A stretch of DNA of 64,000 bases from Algoriphagus sp. AGSA1 (GTDB taxonomy: Bacteria > Bacteroidota > Bacteroidia > Cytophagales > Cyclobacteriaceae). This document shows, in pieces, positions 50,738-60,173 of the stretch. Where the stretch lies: the NCBI RefSeq assembly GCF_021390545.1, contig NZ_JAJUWR010000001.1:124001-188000 (forward strand). Direction: 5' to 3'. Numbering within the stretch: the first letter of the stretch is position 1; every line of letters starts with the position of its first letter. The position numbers were made by a program, and so were the translations under genes. The notes beneath the pieces are model-generated. The model was not told where the DNA came from. It searched no databases and saw only the letters and a program-made list of their open reading frames with translations.

Positions 50738-53149
50738 ATGTGGAAAAATTACTTTAAGCTTTCGATTAGAAATTTACTCCGTAGCAAGACCTCTTCCTTC
50801 ATCCATATTGCCGGGCTGAGCATTGGGTTGGTTTCCACCTTGATGATCCTGTTCTATGTTGATTTTGAGCGCAGTTATGAAGATATGCACTCCAATGCTG
50901 ACCGTATCTTTCGCATCACGCTGGATATTTACAATGGAAATGAATTTGTTCTCAATGATGCCCAGACCTACCAGTTGCTGGGACAAGAGCTAACGGAGCA
51001 AATGCCAGAAGTAGAAGATTATGTGCGGATGTTTCCAATGGAACCTATAGAGTTTAAAGCTCCTTCCACAGATGTAAAGAGCTATGAGTCCAAAGTTTAT
51101 CTGGTAGATGAGTCTATACTGGATATTTTCTCATTTGATTTTGTCAATGATCGGGCTATCTCCAAGTTTTCGGAGCCTTTTAAGGTGATTATTTCCGAGA
51201 CATTGGCCAATAAGTATTTTGGAAAATCTGATGCGGTGGGGGAGATGCTCCAATTTCCTTATAATCCCACTCCGCTGGAAGTAGTGGCGGTGATGCAGGA
51301 TCTGCCTCAGAATACCCATATGAAATATGATTTGCTGATGTCCCATGTGACACTTCCTATTTTCGAAGAATGGTATGCCGGTAATCTTTGGAATGCTAAC
51401 AATGAGTTCACCTTTCTTTTGATGAATGAAGGGGTGGATCTGGCTGACTTTAACGAGAAACTGGTGAAATATTCTAAGGACAATGTGCAAATGGAAAATG
51501 AGATTGTTCTTGCTGAACCCATCAAGGATATTCATTTGTACTCCAATAAGACCTATGAGCCGGAGGTAAACGGCAGTGCCCAGACCGTTAATTTCATGTT
51601 TCTGATAGGGATACTGGTGATGGCTTTGGCTTGGATCAATTACATCAACTTGTCCACGGCCAAGGCAATGGACCGGGCAAAAGAAGTAGGGGTGCGAAAG
51701 ACGATTGGTTCGAGCAAAATGCAATTGATCATGCAATTTTACAGTGAGGCTTTTTTGATCAACTTGATTTCAGCGGCAGTTTCAGTTATTCTATTCTTAT
51801 CACTTTTACCCTATTTCAAAAATTTCAGTGGCGTAGATCTTTCGGTACATCATTTCGGTGAACTCAAACTCCTGCTTTTGGTGATGGGATTGGTACTTTT
51901 CGGGACCTTGTTCTCCGGATTTTATCCGGCTATCATGCTTTCCGGGTTCAAGCCAATGCTTGTCTTAAAGGGCAAGTTCAGTAATACAGGTAAGGGAGTT
52001 GTCCTTAGAAAGAGCTTGGTTTATGTGCAGTTCATCGCATCAGTGGTTTTACTCTGCGTATCATTTGCAGTATTTAAGCAAATGAAATTTCTCAATTCCC
52101 AGGATCTGGGTGTAGCAATAGACAATACTTTAGTCATTCGTACTCCGCAAAACGTGGGATCCGATTCCTTGCATACTAACCTGATCCAAAAATTTGAAAA
52201 CCTGGTTGAACAAAAAAATTGGGTGAGAGCTGTGACCCAAGCCAGTTCCGTACCTGGATCTGAAACAAAGGATATGAATTCTACCGGTAGCGTTAGTAAA
52301 CTGGGAGAAGATGAGAAGGAGGGAGGTTATACCTATTACCATTATGGTGTAAAGGAAAATTACCCGGAAGTCATGGGACTGGAATTTCTGGCGGGAAGTC
52401 CCTTAGAGCCTGAGACTCCTTCCGAAAAAGTGTTGATCAGTGAAACGGCCATGCACCAGCTGGGTTTTAATTCACCTGAAGGGGCAGTGGGTCAGAAAAT
52501 TTCCTTTTACAGATCTGATAAACCTGCTGAAATTCATGGGGTATTTAAGAATTTCCACCAGCGATCACCCAAGGAAGCTTACATGCCATTGATGCTATGG
52601 AAAGATAATACTACACGCAATTTTATTATCAAACTGAATACGCAGGATTCTCAAATGGCTGTTGCAGGTCTGGAGGATCTTTGGAAGCAGGTATATCCGG
52701 GGTTCAGCTACGATTATTACTTTCTGAATGATATGTATAATGCCCAATATCATCAGGAACAGCAATTTGGAAAAACGGTTTTGCTATTTACGTTCTTGTC
52801 TATTGTGATTGCGGGGTTGGGATTGTATGGTTTGTCGGCGTTTATGGTGCAGATGCGTACCAAAGAGATAGGAGTCAGGACGGTATTGGGAGCTTCGAAA
52901 CCCTCTTTGATGTGGATTCTATCGAAAGGCTTTCTTGGAATAGTCGGGTTGTCTGGCCTGATAGCTATTCCCATTTCCTACTACCTGATACAATCCTGGT
53001 TAGGAAATTATGCCAACCGGTTTGATGTGGGCTTGGACTTGTTTGCTATTCCCTCGGTCTTTATTCTGTTGGTGGCAATGCTTACCGTAGGGAGTCAGAC
53101 ACTGAAGTCTGCCTATGCCAATCCTGTGGATAGTCTGAAAAGTGAGTAG
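50738..53149 (+). CDS. MacB/FtsX-type ABC transporter permease, copy 4
   Basis: 803 residues from ATG 50738, chosen because the other copies begin MWKNY/MWSN; an in-frame ATG 10 codons earlier is possible. Same design as copies 1-3: TM, MacB-like core, FtsX block near residue 284 (KEVGVRKTIGSS), second periplasmic region, FtsX block near 675 (KEIGVRTVLGAS), ending NPVDSLKSE. It lies 43 kb from the other three and is flanked by the same heptanucleotide repeats, suggesting a dispersed duplication. Substrate unknown. Confidence 0.93.
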   Translation: MWKNYFKLSIRNLLRSKTSSFIHIAGLSIGLVSTLMILFYVDFERSYEDMHSNADRIFRITLDIYNGNEFVLNDAQTYQLLGQELTEQMPEVEDYVRMFPMEPIEFKAPSTDVKSYESKVYLVDESILDIFSFDFVNDRAISKFSEPFKVIISETLANKYFGKSDAVGEMLQFPYNPTPLEVVAVMQDLPQNTHMKYDLLMSHVTLPIFEEWYAGNLWNANNEFTFLLMNEGVDLADFNEKLVKYSKDNVQMENEIVLAEPIKDIHLYSNKTYEPEVNGSAQTVNFMFLIGILVMALAWINYINLSTAKAMDRAKEVGVRKTIGSSKMQLIMQFYSEAFLINLISAAVSVILFLSLLPYFKNFSGVDLSVHHFGELKLLLLVMGLVLFGTLFSGFYPAIMLSGFKPMLVLKGKFSNTGKGVVLRKSLVYVQFIASVVLLCVSFAVFKQMKFLNSQDLGVAIDNTLVIRTPQNVGSDSLHTNLIQKFENLVEQKNWVRAVTQASSVPGSETKDMNSTGSVSKLGEDEKEGGYTYYHYGVKENYPEVMGLEFLAGSPLEPETPSEKVLISETAMHQLGFNSPEGAVGQKISFYRSDKPAEIHGVFKNFHQRSPKEAYMPLMLWKDNTTRNFIIKLNTQDSQMAVAGLEDLWKQVYPGFSYDYYFLNDMYNAQYHQEQQFGKTVLLFTFLSIVIAGLGLYGLSAFMVQMRTKEIGVRTVLGASKPSLMWILSKGFLGIVGLSGLIAIPISYYLIQSWLGNYANRFDVGLDLFAIPSVFILLVAMLTVGSQTLKSAYANPVDSLKSE

Positions 53150-53293
53150 TTAGTAAAAAGTATCTAGTAGCCAGTAGCAAGAATAAAGGTGATAATACAA
53201 CCTTTAGATCCCAATAACTATGAGGGACTCTTAGGGAGACACTATAAAACCAGAATAAATGTAGCAATAGTACACACCTAAACACACAAACCC

Positions 53294-53575
53294 ATGAGTC
53301 ACATCGCCATTCCTATCCCGAACCTGCCAGGAAAACAAAACATTGATATCCAAGTGATCATTAACAATGAGGTAAAGTCGCTGCATTATAAAGTAGAGTT
53401 ATTCTACTGGGATGAATGCCAAAATCCCACTGCCCATCGGGCGGATTGTATCTCCGAGATGCTGACCAAGCATGATCCCAACTGGACCGTGTATTATATC
53501 GGAGCCCCCACGGATAAATTTGTCCCCATCACATTTGTGGATAGAGAAAGCAAGAAGTGGATGCAGGTAAGGTGA
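53294..53575 (+). CDS. Conserved hypothetical small protein
   Basis: 93 residues, soluble, with a patterned beta-rich composition (IDIQVIINNEVKSLHYKVELFYW), a DEC...RADC pair of cysteines, and WTVYYIGAP...VPITFVDR. Not recognised as a named family; the regular alternation and good start suggest a real gene. Starts 144 bp after permease copy 4; a connection is not evident. Confidence 0.65.
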   Translation: MSHIAIPIPNLPGKQNIDIQVIINNEVKSLHYKVELFYWDECQNPTAHRADCISEMLTKHDPNWTVYYIGAPTDKFVPITFVDRESKKWMQVR

Positions 53576-53604
53576 TTAAGTAGCACGCATTAGTAAGCTA
53601 GTAG

Positions 53605-53646
53605 CAAGAGCCAAGAATCAAGAGTCTAGAACCAAGAACAAAGATA
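53605..53646. repeat. Heptanucleotide tandem repeat, CAAGARY type
   Basis: Six 7-bp units CAAGAGC, CAAGAAT, CAAGAGT, CTAGAAC, CAAGAAC, AAAGATA, followed by the palindrome at 53667 and another block CAAGAGC, CTAGAGC, CAAGAAT, CAAGATG at 53698-53725. Confidence 0.6.
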
Positions 53647-53666
53647 AGTTCGCAGTCCACAGATGC

Positions 53667-53685
53667 CGTTCGTGTGACACGAACG
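53667..53685. repeat. Perfect short palindrome
   Basis: CGTTCGTGT-G-ACACGAACG, a 9-bp stem with one central base, embedded between heptanucleotide repeat blocks. Could be a cruciform-type or protein-binding site; no gene starts beside it. Confidence 0.4.
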
Positions 53686-54042
53686 ATGGCGTAATAGCAA
53701 GAGCCTAGAGCCAAGAATCAAGATGCTGGATTTTCAAGGCAGCTAGAAAGGTAGTGGAGGGGATAATTGAATTGTGTGCTGTAAATGAGATAGGAGTCGG
53801 AATAATAAATATCGAATAGTGAAGGCTGAAACCTAGAACCAGCCTCACTATTCAAGTCTCATGACTTAAGCCTATCCAAAACAGTCTCCCGACTGTCGCT
53901 GAAAAACCTCATCAAAGTTAACTTCTTGCTTGAGAATCAACTCTAATCCGTGGCCTCTGCGAAATCCTCCGTGACCACCGTGGTTAAATTGTAAACCCGC
54001 ATGGTTAAAGTTCTATACTTGGCCTTAAAGTCCTCCGGTAGC

Positions 54043-54765
54043 TTACTTATCCGCTTGTTTGGCATAGCCAAATACCTTTTGGAGCAAAGGCGAAGACCGG
54101 GAAGAGATGTCTTCGCGGATTTTCAATTCCTCCTTGGCTATTTCTACAAAGAGCCCGTCAATGGCTTTTCTCGTCACATAAGCGGTGAGGTCGGTATCCA
54201 CTTTTTTCACAAAGGGCACCTTGTTATAGCGGGTCATCACATCCTCCCAGTACTTGGTGGCATCGGTTTTTTTCAGACTACCATCTATGATGGGTGAGAA
54301 TTTCTCCGTGAGCGCAGGAGAAGTGGTGGTGTTGAAGTAGTTTGTGGCAGCATTGTCCTCTCCCAAAAGGATATTTTTCACATCGGCAATGCTCATTTGT
54401 TTGATCGCATCCGTAAAAATAGGTTTGGCTTCCAGAGCTGCATCTTCGGCGGCACGGTTGAGACCGGTGATCGCCTGATCTACCAAATTGTCCAAGCCCA
54501 TCGAGCGTAGGGTTTTTTCCACGTTTCTGGCTTCTTCGGGGAAAAGGATCTTCACATCCAGATTTCCCAAGTATCCATCCTTTGCACCTAGACGATCTGC
54601 GCTGATTCCCGTTGCTTTTTCCAGCGCTTCTTTCAGACCGGAGTTGATCTCAGCGTTGCTGGGAAGTTTGATCGTCTGACCAAAGGAAGCCGTGGCGGTG
54701 GTGAAAGAAACCAAAGAGGCTAAGAATAAAACAAAATAGGAGGTAATTGGAGATTTATGAATCAT
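54043..54765 (-). CDS. DUF4197 domain-containing exported protein
   Basis: 240 residues with a signal peptide (SYFVLFLASLVSFTTATA). DUF4197 features: GLKEALEKATGISADRLGAKDGYLGN, AEDAALEAKPIFTDAIKQMS, LGEDNAATNYF and AIDGLFVEIAKEE. Exported or periplasmic, probably an alpha-helical protein of unknown function. Single gene on the minus strand. Confidence 0.92.
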   Translation of the reverse strand: MIHKSPITSYFVLFLASLVSFTTATASFGQTIKLPSNAEINSGLKEALEKATGISADRLGAKDGYLGNLDVKILFPEEARNVEKTLRSMGLDNLVDQAITGLNRAAEDAALEAKPIFTDAIKQMSIADVKNILLGEDNAATNYFNTTTSPALTEKFSPIIDGSLKKTDATKYWEDVMTRYNKVPFVKKVDTDLTAYVTRKAIDGLFVEIAKEELKIREDISSRSSPLLQKVFGYAKQADK

Positions 54766-54789
54766 GGGATAGTGTTTAAGTGGATAGTA

Positions 54790-54958
54790 TGGTGTGGTTT
54801 CCGCAGATAGACGCAGAAAAGGTAGCGGATGTTCGAAGGTTTAGATAATTGCGCATTTCCGTAAACCTTCCTTTATCTGAAAGTGTATAATAAGAATTCC
54901 CGCAGATTCCCACAGAAAAGGCCGCTGATTTCCGCTGATCTAAATGGACACCACCTCT
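54790..54958. repeat. CGCAGA-type dispersed intergenic repeat
   Basis: TTTCCGCAGATAGACGCAGA near 54797 and TTCCCGCAGATTCCCACAGA near 54897, followed by GCCGCTGATTTCCGCTGATC, are degenerate copies of one repeat unit. Similar CGCAGA/CGGAG repeats occur at 61120-61165. Such repeats are common between genes in this lineage. The 61-aa ORF across this region is an artefact of the repeat. Confidence 0.5.
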
Positions 54959-55044
54959 CATTTGGTCTTTGTTTAATTTAAAAGGTCTAGTTCAAAACAG
55001 TCCTGCAAGATTAAGGATTTTTATAGAAAGCACTGTACTAATTC

Positions 55045-55602
55045 TTACAACAAGCTTTCAATCACCGCCGGAAAATGTTTGTGCTCCAAGATATGAACTT
55101 TTTCGGCTATGGAATCAGGTGTGTCTGAGTCGGTAACTGGGGTGGAAGCCTGGAAAATTATTTTTCCTTCGTCGTAGTTTTCATTGACCAGGTGGATAGT
55201 GATCCCAGTCTCGGTGTCACCTGCGGCTTTTACCGCTTCGTGTACAAAACTTCCATACATCCCTTTTCCTCCGTATTTCGGTAAAAGAGCTGGGTGTATA
55301 TTCACCATCCTATCGGGGAAAGCTCTGGTCAAATCGACTGGTATTTTCAGTAAGAACCCTGCCAGAATCACCCAATCGATATTTTCAGATTGGAGTTTCT
55401 CCAGTAAAATACCGGCATCCATCTCCTTGCGGGAGAAAATAAATGTGGGAACGTCGAATTTTTTTGCCCGCTCCAGTACAAAAGCTTCCGCCTTGTTGGA
55501 GGCAACCAGCGCAATTTCTGCTTTTTCAGAATTCTGGAAATGGGCCATGATTTTTTCGGCATTGCTACCGCTTCCGGAGGCAAGGATTGCGAGGCGTTTC
55601 AA
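55045..55602 (-). CDS. purN: Phosphoribosylglycinamide formyltransferase (GART)
   Basis: 185 residues, normal PurN length. The N-terminal Rossmann motif LAILASGSGSNAEKI, formyl-transfer motif NIHPALLP (Asn and His of the catalytic triad) and TGITIHLVNENYDEGKII (catalytic Asp region) are intact. Third step of de novo purine synthesis: transfers formyl from 10-formyl-THF to GAR. Cytosolic. Single gene, not in a pur operon in this window. Confidence 0.96.
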   Translation of the reverse strand: MKRLAILASGSGSNAEKIMAHFQNSEKAEIALVASNKAEAFVLERAKKFDVPTFIFSRKEMDAGILLEKLQSENIDWVILAGFLLKIPVDLTRAFPDRMVNIHPALLPKYGGKGMYGSFVHEAVKAAGDTETGITIHLVNENYDEGKIIFQASTPVTDSDTPDSIAEKVHILEHKHFPAVIESLL

Positions 55603-55660
55603 GGTGTTTGATTGGTTTGGTCTAGCACGAAATTAATGGAATTCTCCCATCGGGCTGGTC

Positions 55661-55689
55661 AACCTTTGAGGTTTTTTACCTCCAAGGTT
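55661..55689 (+). terminator. Hairpin with T-run downstream of the AAA ATPase gene
   Basis: AACCTTTGAGGT / ACCTCCAAGGTT, 11 of 12 bases paired around a short T-loop, followed by seven T's on the plus strand. It lies between the 5' end of purN and the 3' end of the ATPase gene. Since both neighbours are on the minus strand it may limit antisense transcription or be a repeat; AACCTTTGAGGT recurs at 57034. Confidence 0.4.
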
Positions 55690-55705
55690 TTTTTATGATC
55701 AAATT

Positions 55706-56902
55706 TCAATACAGAAACCCGAATAGCCATAATGGGATTTTTTTGTCAAAACCTATCTCCAGTTCATCCAGTGCCAAAAAACTATTCTCAACTCCTTTGA
55801 TTTGTTCTCCGTCTTTTGATTTTCCGCCAATTTCTACTGTCCAAGTTTGATCAATCAGAAAGTCTCCTTTTGTGCTTAGTTCAAGCTTATGGCCGGTATT
55901 TGATAATTGATTGGCAAAAAACGTTTCTCTAATTGTTCCGGAATTAGGTTGCGATTGAAGGGCAAAAGCAAAATTTGTGTTTTCGAAATAAATTTTATCA
56001 GGCTTTTGCAAATAGTTGATTCCCCGATTTTGTTTGTTAATCATCCGGATGAGCTTAGCGTCTTGCAAATGAGCTAGAAATGAATAGACGGTCGTTCTGC
56101 CCAAACCTAACTTTTCTGCAATTTTTGAAATATTTGGTTCGAAAGGCACTGAAACCGAGATTACACCGAGTAGTTTTTTGATTTTGGCAATATTGGATGG
56201 GGAATATTCTTTTGCGAAAGCTAGATCGCTTTCAAGTACGGTATTGATGATTTGGAAAACCCGGCTGCTGACACTTTCAGGTGTAACTTGATTCACTATT
56301 GGGAAATATCCATAGTTGAGATAGTTCTTGAAATTTGGAATAGCATGGAATTTAGAAAGTAAAGTGGACGCTATTTCCAGATGGTTTGTGATCAATTCCT
56401 CTAATGGAAAACTCGGTAAATCTAACTTTTGTGTTAGTCTCAGATATTCTCTAAAAGAAAGCCCCTCTAGGTTTTGGGTGATTAATCTTCTACTCAAATC
56501 TGATTCCCCTCTATACAGATCCAAAGCTGAAGAACTGGTGAAAATTACTTTTAGATTTGGAAATCCATCGTAGATAAGCTTAAGTTCTCTGGACCAGTTT
56601 TTATATTTATGTACTTCGTCAATTAATAGAAGTTGGCCTGAAACGGAATAAAATTGTGAAGCTAGCTCAAAGAGCGAATTTTGATAAAAATAGGGGTGAT
56701 CCGCCGTTACATACAGTTTTTGGGTTGGATTGAGCGGGGAAGAAATTAAATATTGAAGCAGTAACGTTGTTTTTCCAACGCCTCGAATTCCCTTTATTCC
56801 AAGTAATTTTTCATCGCCTTTTATTTCAGAAAATAGATATCTCTTCCAATCTAAGGAGATTTGGGAAATGAGATTTTGTTGGAATATATAAAGCTCCTCC
56901 AT
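55706..56902 (-). CDS. AAA+ ATPase with DUF4143-type C-terminal domain
   Basis: 398 residues. Walker A GIRGVGKTTLLLQY near residue 40, Walker B LLIDEVHKY, sensor VIFTSSSALDL, a winged-helix-like IAEKLGLGRTTVYSFLAHLQDAKLI, and a C-terminal nuclease-like DUF4143 portion with KIYFENTNFAFAL and GDFLIDQTWTVEIGGK (D...E-x-GGK as in PD-(D/E)XK-like folds). The biological role of this family is not settled. It sits alone on the minus strand, preceded by three 33-bp-spaced palindromes, so it is probably tightly controlled. Confidence 0.9.
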   Translation of the reverse strand: MEELYIFQQNLISQISLDWKRYLFSEIKGDEKLLGIKGIRGVGKTTLLLQYLISSPLNPTQKLYVTADHPYFYQNSLFELASQFYSVSGQLLLIDEVHKYKNWSRELKLIYDGFPNLKVIFTSSSALDLYRGESDLSRRLITQNLEGLSFREYLRLTQKLDLPSFPLEELITNHLEIASTLLSKFHAIPNFKNYLNYGYFPIVNQVTPESVSSRVFQIINTVLESDLAFAKEYSPSNIAKIKKLLGVISVSVPFEPNISKIAEKLGLGRTTVYSFLAHLQDAKLIRMINKQNRGINYLQKPDKIYFENTNFAFALQSQPNSGTIRETFFANQLSNTGHKLELSTKGDFLIDQTWTVEIGGKSKDGEQIKGVENSFLALDELEIGFDKKIPLWLFGFLY

Positions 56903-56907
56903 TGCAT

Positions 56908-56991
56908 TGTCTTGAGTTCAATACAAATATATGGTAAAAATGTCTTAGGTTCAAGACAAATATTGGGTGGAAATGTCTTGAGTTTAAGACA
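56908..56991. promoter_or_regulatory. Triplicated palindromic repeat upstream of the AAA ATPase
   Basis: Three 18-bp inverted repeats TGTCTT-N6-AAGACA (first copy AATACA on the right arm) start at 56908, 56941 and 56974, exactly 33 bp apart, beginning 6 bp upstream of the ATPase start codon. The spacing of about three helical turns places them on one DNA face. Consistent with operators for a cooperative repressor. Confidence 0.65.
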
Positions 56992-57170
56992 ATTTAATAG
57001 TAACCCTTCGATTCCACTCGGTGTGTCTGAATAACCTTTGAGGTACATTTCTAACGCTAAAGATCATTTTTTGCCTATTTTTCAATCTTCAAATCTTCAA
57101 ATGTCGAATATCCGATGATGAATTTCGAATGTCGAAGTTTTGACAACTGATCAATTGGAAACTGACTACT

Positions 57171-58412
57171 TTAATCCCTCACTTGTCCATTTCCCCTTAT
57201 AATCCACTTATAGCTGCAAAGCTCTTTCAAAGCCATTGGGCCACGGGCATGGAGTTTTTGGGTACTGATACCGATTTCGGCTCCCAGTCCGAATTGAGCA
57301 CCGTCGGTAAATGCAGTGGAGGCATTGGCGTAAACAGCCGAGGCATCTACTTCGAGTAGAAAACGATCAATTACTTCTTTGTTTTCGGCGACAATGGCCT
57401 CAGAGTGTTTGGAGGAATATGTTGCTATATGATCCAGCGCCTCGTCCAAATTCGCAACGGTCTTGATGGCTAATTTCAGTCCAAGGAATTCTGTTCCAAA
57501 ATGTGATTCGTCAGCTGGTGAGATCAGTTCATTACTGTCCAAAGCAGCAAAGGATTTTTCGTCCGCAAAAATCTGAACCTTGCTTTCCAGCATCGGCGCA
57601 ATTATGTCGTTCAAAACAGGTAGATGAACTTCATGGATCACCAGGCAATCCAAGGAGTTACACACGCTTGGTCGGCGGGTTTTGGAATTGAAAGCAATCT
57701 CTGTTGCTTTCTCCAAATCAGCTGATTCATCCACATAGGTATGGACTATTCCGGCACCTGTTTCTATGACAGGCACTTTTGCATTTTCCCTTACGAAATT
57801 GATAAGCCCCTGTGAACCCCGAGGTATAATCACATCCACAAAACCCACAGCTTCCAAAAGTGCTTTGGTAGCAGCCCGGTCTGCTGGTAGCAGTTGGAAA
57901 GCATCGGTTGGTAGCTCATTAACAGCCAATACTTGATGGATCAAGCTCATGATGGCGCGATTGGAATGATCTGCATTTGATCCTCCTTTCAGAACTAGGC
58001 CATTTCCCGACTTCAGCGCTAGTGTAAACACATCAAACGTCACATTTGGCCGAGCTTCGTAAATGACTCCTATTACTCCTAGAGGAACGGTCGTTTTCTC
58101 CAGAGAGAGTCCGTTTTCCAGCGTTTTGCTCTCCAAGACGTGATGCAATGGACTTGGTAGGGCGCTTACTTGGATTATTTCACCGGCGATATTCTGGATT
58201 CGCTCTTCGGTAAGCAAAAGCCTGTCATACATAGGGTCATTGCTATCCATGCGATCCAGATCCTTTTGGTTTTCTTCCAGTAGCAAGTACATGTTCTCCA
58301 CCGCCGAAATTGCCAGGTTATGTAACACCTGGTTGACTTTCTCATTGCTGAGCCCGGTCAATTTTCTTGCTCCTTTTTTTACTCCTTCAAATATATGTTG
58401 GTACTCAGTCAT
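57171..58412 (-). CDS. proA: Glutamate-5-semialdehyde dehydrogenase (gamma-glutamyl phosphate reductase)
   Basis: 413 residues, normal length. ALDH-fold motifs: [46 protein letters not shown], and catalytic Cys in [12 protein letters not shown]. Reduces gamma-glutamyl phosphate to glutamate semialdehyde in proline synthesis. Its ATG overlaps the end of proB by 8 bp, so the two are an operon. Confidence 0.96.
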   Translation of the reverse strand: MTEYQHIFEGVKKGARKLTGLSNEKVNQVLHNLAISAVENMYLLLEENQKDLDRMDSNDPMYDRLLLTEERIQNIAGEIIQVSALPSPLHHVLESKTLENGLSLEKTTVPLGVIGVIYEARPNVTFDVFTLALKSGNGLVLKGGSNADHSNRAIMSLIHQVLAVNELPTDAFQLLPADRAATKALLEAVGFVDVIIPRGSQGLINFVRENAKVPVIETGAGIVHTYVDESADLEKATEIAFNSKTRRPSVCNSLDCLVIHEVHLPVLNDIIAPMLESKVQIFADEKSFAALDSNELISPADESHFGTEFLGLKLAIKTVANLDEALDHIATYSSKHSEAIVAENKEVIDRFLLEVDASAVYANASTAFTDGAQFGLGAEIGISTQKLHARGPMALKELCSYKWIIRGNGQVRD

Positions 58413-59487
58413 AATCGAAAATATAGAGGTAATCGTAATGGATTAATGCTTTTTGGTTCTTTTGGCCAACTCTTTCGCTGGCTATGTTGGAGGAATACTC
58501 TGCGCGGCCAAGCCCGATTTTATGCCCGGATTCATCGCGGATAAGCAAGATATCTCCCTTGGAAAACTCACCTTCCAGTTTAATGATTCCAATCGGCAAT
58601 AAACTTCGGATTACTTCGGAGGTAAGGGAGATTTTTGCACCTTCATTGATTGTAACTTCTCCTACGTAATAATGTTCTCCATGTGCCAGCCATTTCTTTG
58701 CGCCATGCTTGGCTTTCTGCGGCTCAAACCAGGTGCAACGCAAGGTTTTGTTTGCAAATTCACCCAAAACATTGTCCCGCTTGCCGTTGGCAATCACCAC
58801 TTGGATGCCCAGATCTGCAGATTTTTTGGCCATGGCATACTTGGTAAGCATTCCGCCCCGTCCAAAAGATGATTTGGAAGCGGATATGTAATTGGATACT
58901 TCGGGCATGCTGGAAGCCACCTTTTCTATAAGTTCGGAAGTGTGCTCAGAAGGATTTCCCGTGAAGATTCCGTCCACATTGGTCAGCAGTACCATCGTAT
59001 CCGCATTGATCATAGCAGCCGTAAGACTTGCAAGTTCATCGTTGTCGGTGAACATCAACTCTGTGATGGTAACGGTGTCATTTTCATTGATAATGGGTAA
59101 AATACCCTGTGAAAGCAATGCCTGTACGCAGTTTTTCATGTTCAGGAAATGCTTTCTGTCGCGGAAATCCTCCTTTGTTACCAAGATCTGGGCAACTGGC
59201 TGATTATGCTTTTCAAAGAAGTTTTGGTATTGATTGATCAGGCGGATTTGACCCGTAGAAGCCCATATTTGTTTTTTGAAGACGGGATTGAGTTTCTCGG
59301 GAAGCGGAATAGCCTGCCTCCCAAAAGCGACTGCCCCGGAACTCACCAGCACGATTTTCTTTCCACGGGAAGTCAGCTCCTGGATTTGGGCCACGAGTTT
59401 TTCCATTCGTTCCAGATCAGGAAGGCCGTTTTCCTGAGTCAGTACATTCGACCCGATTTTGATTACAAGTAATTTGCTGTCTAGCAT
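58405..59487 (-). CDS. proB: Glutamate 5-kinase
   Basis: 360 residues. Amino-acid-kinase fold: [52 protein letters not shown]-terminal PUA domain about 275-355 ([14 protein letters not shown]). First enzyme of proline synthesis, feedback-inhibited by proline in this family. Upstream gene of the proBA operon, overlapping proA by 8 bp. Confidence 0.96.
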   Translation of the reverse strand: MLDSKLLVIKIGSNVLTQENGLPDLERMEKLVAQIQELTSRGKKIVLVSSGAVAFGRQAIPLPEKLNPVFKKQIWASTGQIRLINQYQNFFEKHNQPVAQILVTKEDFRDRKHFLNMKNCVQALLSQGILPIINENDTVTITELMFTDNDELASLTAAMINADTMVLLTNVDGIFTGNPSEHTSELIEKVASSMPEVSNYISASKSSFGRGGMLTKYAMAKKSADLGIQVVIANGKRDNVLGEFANKTLRCTWFEPQKAKHGAKKWLAHGEHYYVGEVTINEGAKISLTSEVIRSLLPIGIIKLEGEFSKGDILLIRDESGHKIGLGRAEYSSNIASERVGQKNQKALIHYDYLYIFDYD

Positions 59488-59638
59488 TTTTGAAAAATTT
59501 GCCTGAAAATAGGGAAGATTTGGGACTTATGACCTTGAATTTAAGATTTACGGGTCTGTTCCGCGATTTATCAGGAACATGAGTGCTTTACCTTTTATGA
59601 TTTCGGTTCATAAGCTCTCTTGATTTATTACCTAAAGT

Positions 59639-60049
59639 TTAGCCATGCTCATCCCCTTTATAAATCCACATGGGTTCTGTATCTCCTGCTTTTGTAAAAC
59701 CGGCTTTTTGGTAGAAATTGATTGCTTTTCCGTCGGCTGTTAACATCTGCATATGGAAATGCCCATACTTTTCCTGCATTTTACTTATAATCATCTTTCC
59801 GATCCCCTTTCCTTGAAAATCCGGGTGAACAAGTAAATGAGGGTAGTAAACGACGAGAAAACCGTCTGAAATAGCATTGCCAATTCCGACAAGTCTGTCC
59901 TTGTCCCATGCTGAGAATAGGGAATGGGAATTCATTAGTCCTTTATAGAGCTCACTTGGTTTGTCTGCAGAGCTCCAGTTATTGGCACGATATAATTCTA
60001 AAATGGCTTCAATCTTTATATTTCTCCTATCGGATATAATTATTTCCAT
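59639..60049 (-). CDS. GNAT-family N-acetyltransferase
   Basis: 136 residues. GNAT fold with motif A LLVHPDFQGKGIGKMIISKM, C-terminal AINFYQKAGF. Small acetyltransferase of the sort acting on amino groups of small molecules or proteins; substrate unknown. Single gene between proB and the UbiA gene. Confidence 0.92.
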   Translation of the reverse strand: MEIIISDRRNIKIEAILELYRANNWSSADKPSELYKGLMNSHSLFSAWDKDRLVGIGNAISDGFLVVYYPHLLVHPDFQGKGIGKMIISKMQEKYGHFHMQMLTADGKAINFYQKAGFTKAGDTEPMWIYKGDEHG

Positions 60050-60173
60050 ATCGTTTTAATTAGTTACAAGAGATTGTATATAGCTGTATGTAGTTTAACT
60101 TAAAAATAGGATGAGGCTCTGGACAATTATTGAAATTCGTGGATGGTTAATTCGGGTAATTCACAACCCCAGC

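Larger units (their letters stand above)
53576..54042. other. Repeat-rich intergenic region
   Basis: About 470 bp without a gene. Contains heptanucleotide repeat blocks at 53605-53646 and 53698-53725, a perfect 9-bp palindrome CGTTCGTGT-G-ACACGAACG at 53667-53685, and near 53955-53985 a TCCTCCGTGACCACCGTGG motif typical of dispersed intergenic repeats. Convergent between a small ORF and the DUF4197 gene. Confidence 0.5.

Noticed and set aside
56908..56991. CRISPR-like array (three 33-bp-period repeats)
   Set aside because: Only three short degenerate palindromes, no unique spacers of constant length, and they abut a start codon. Better explained as operators.
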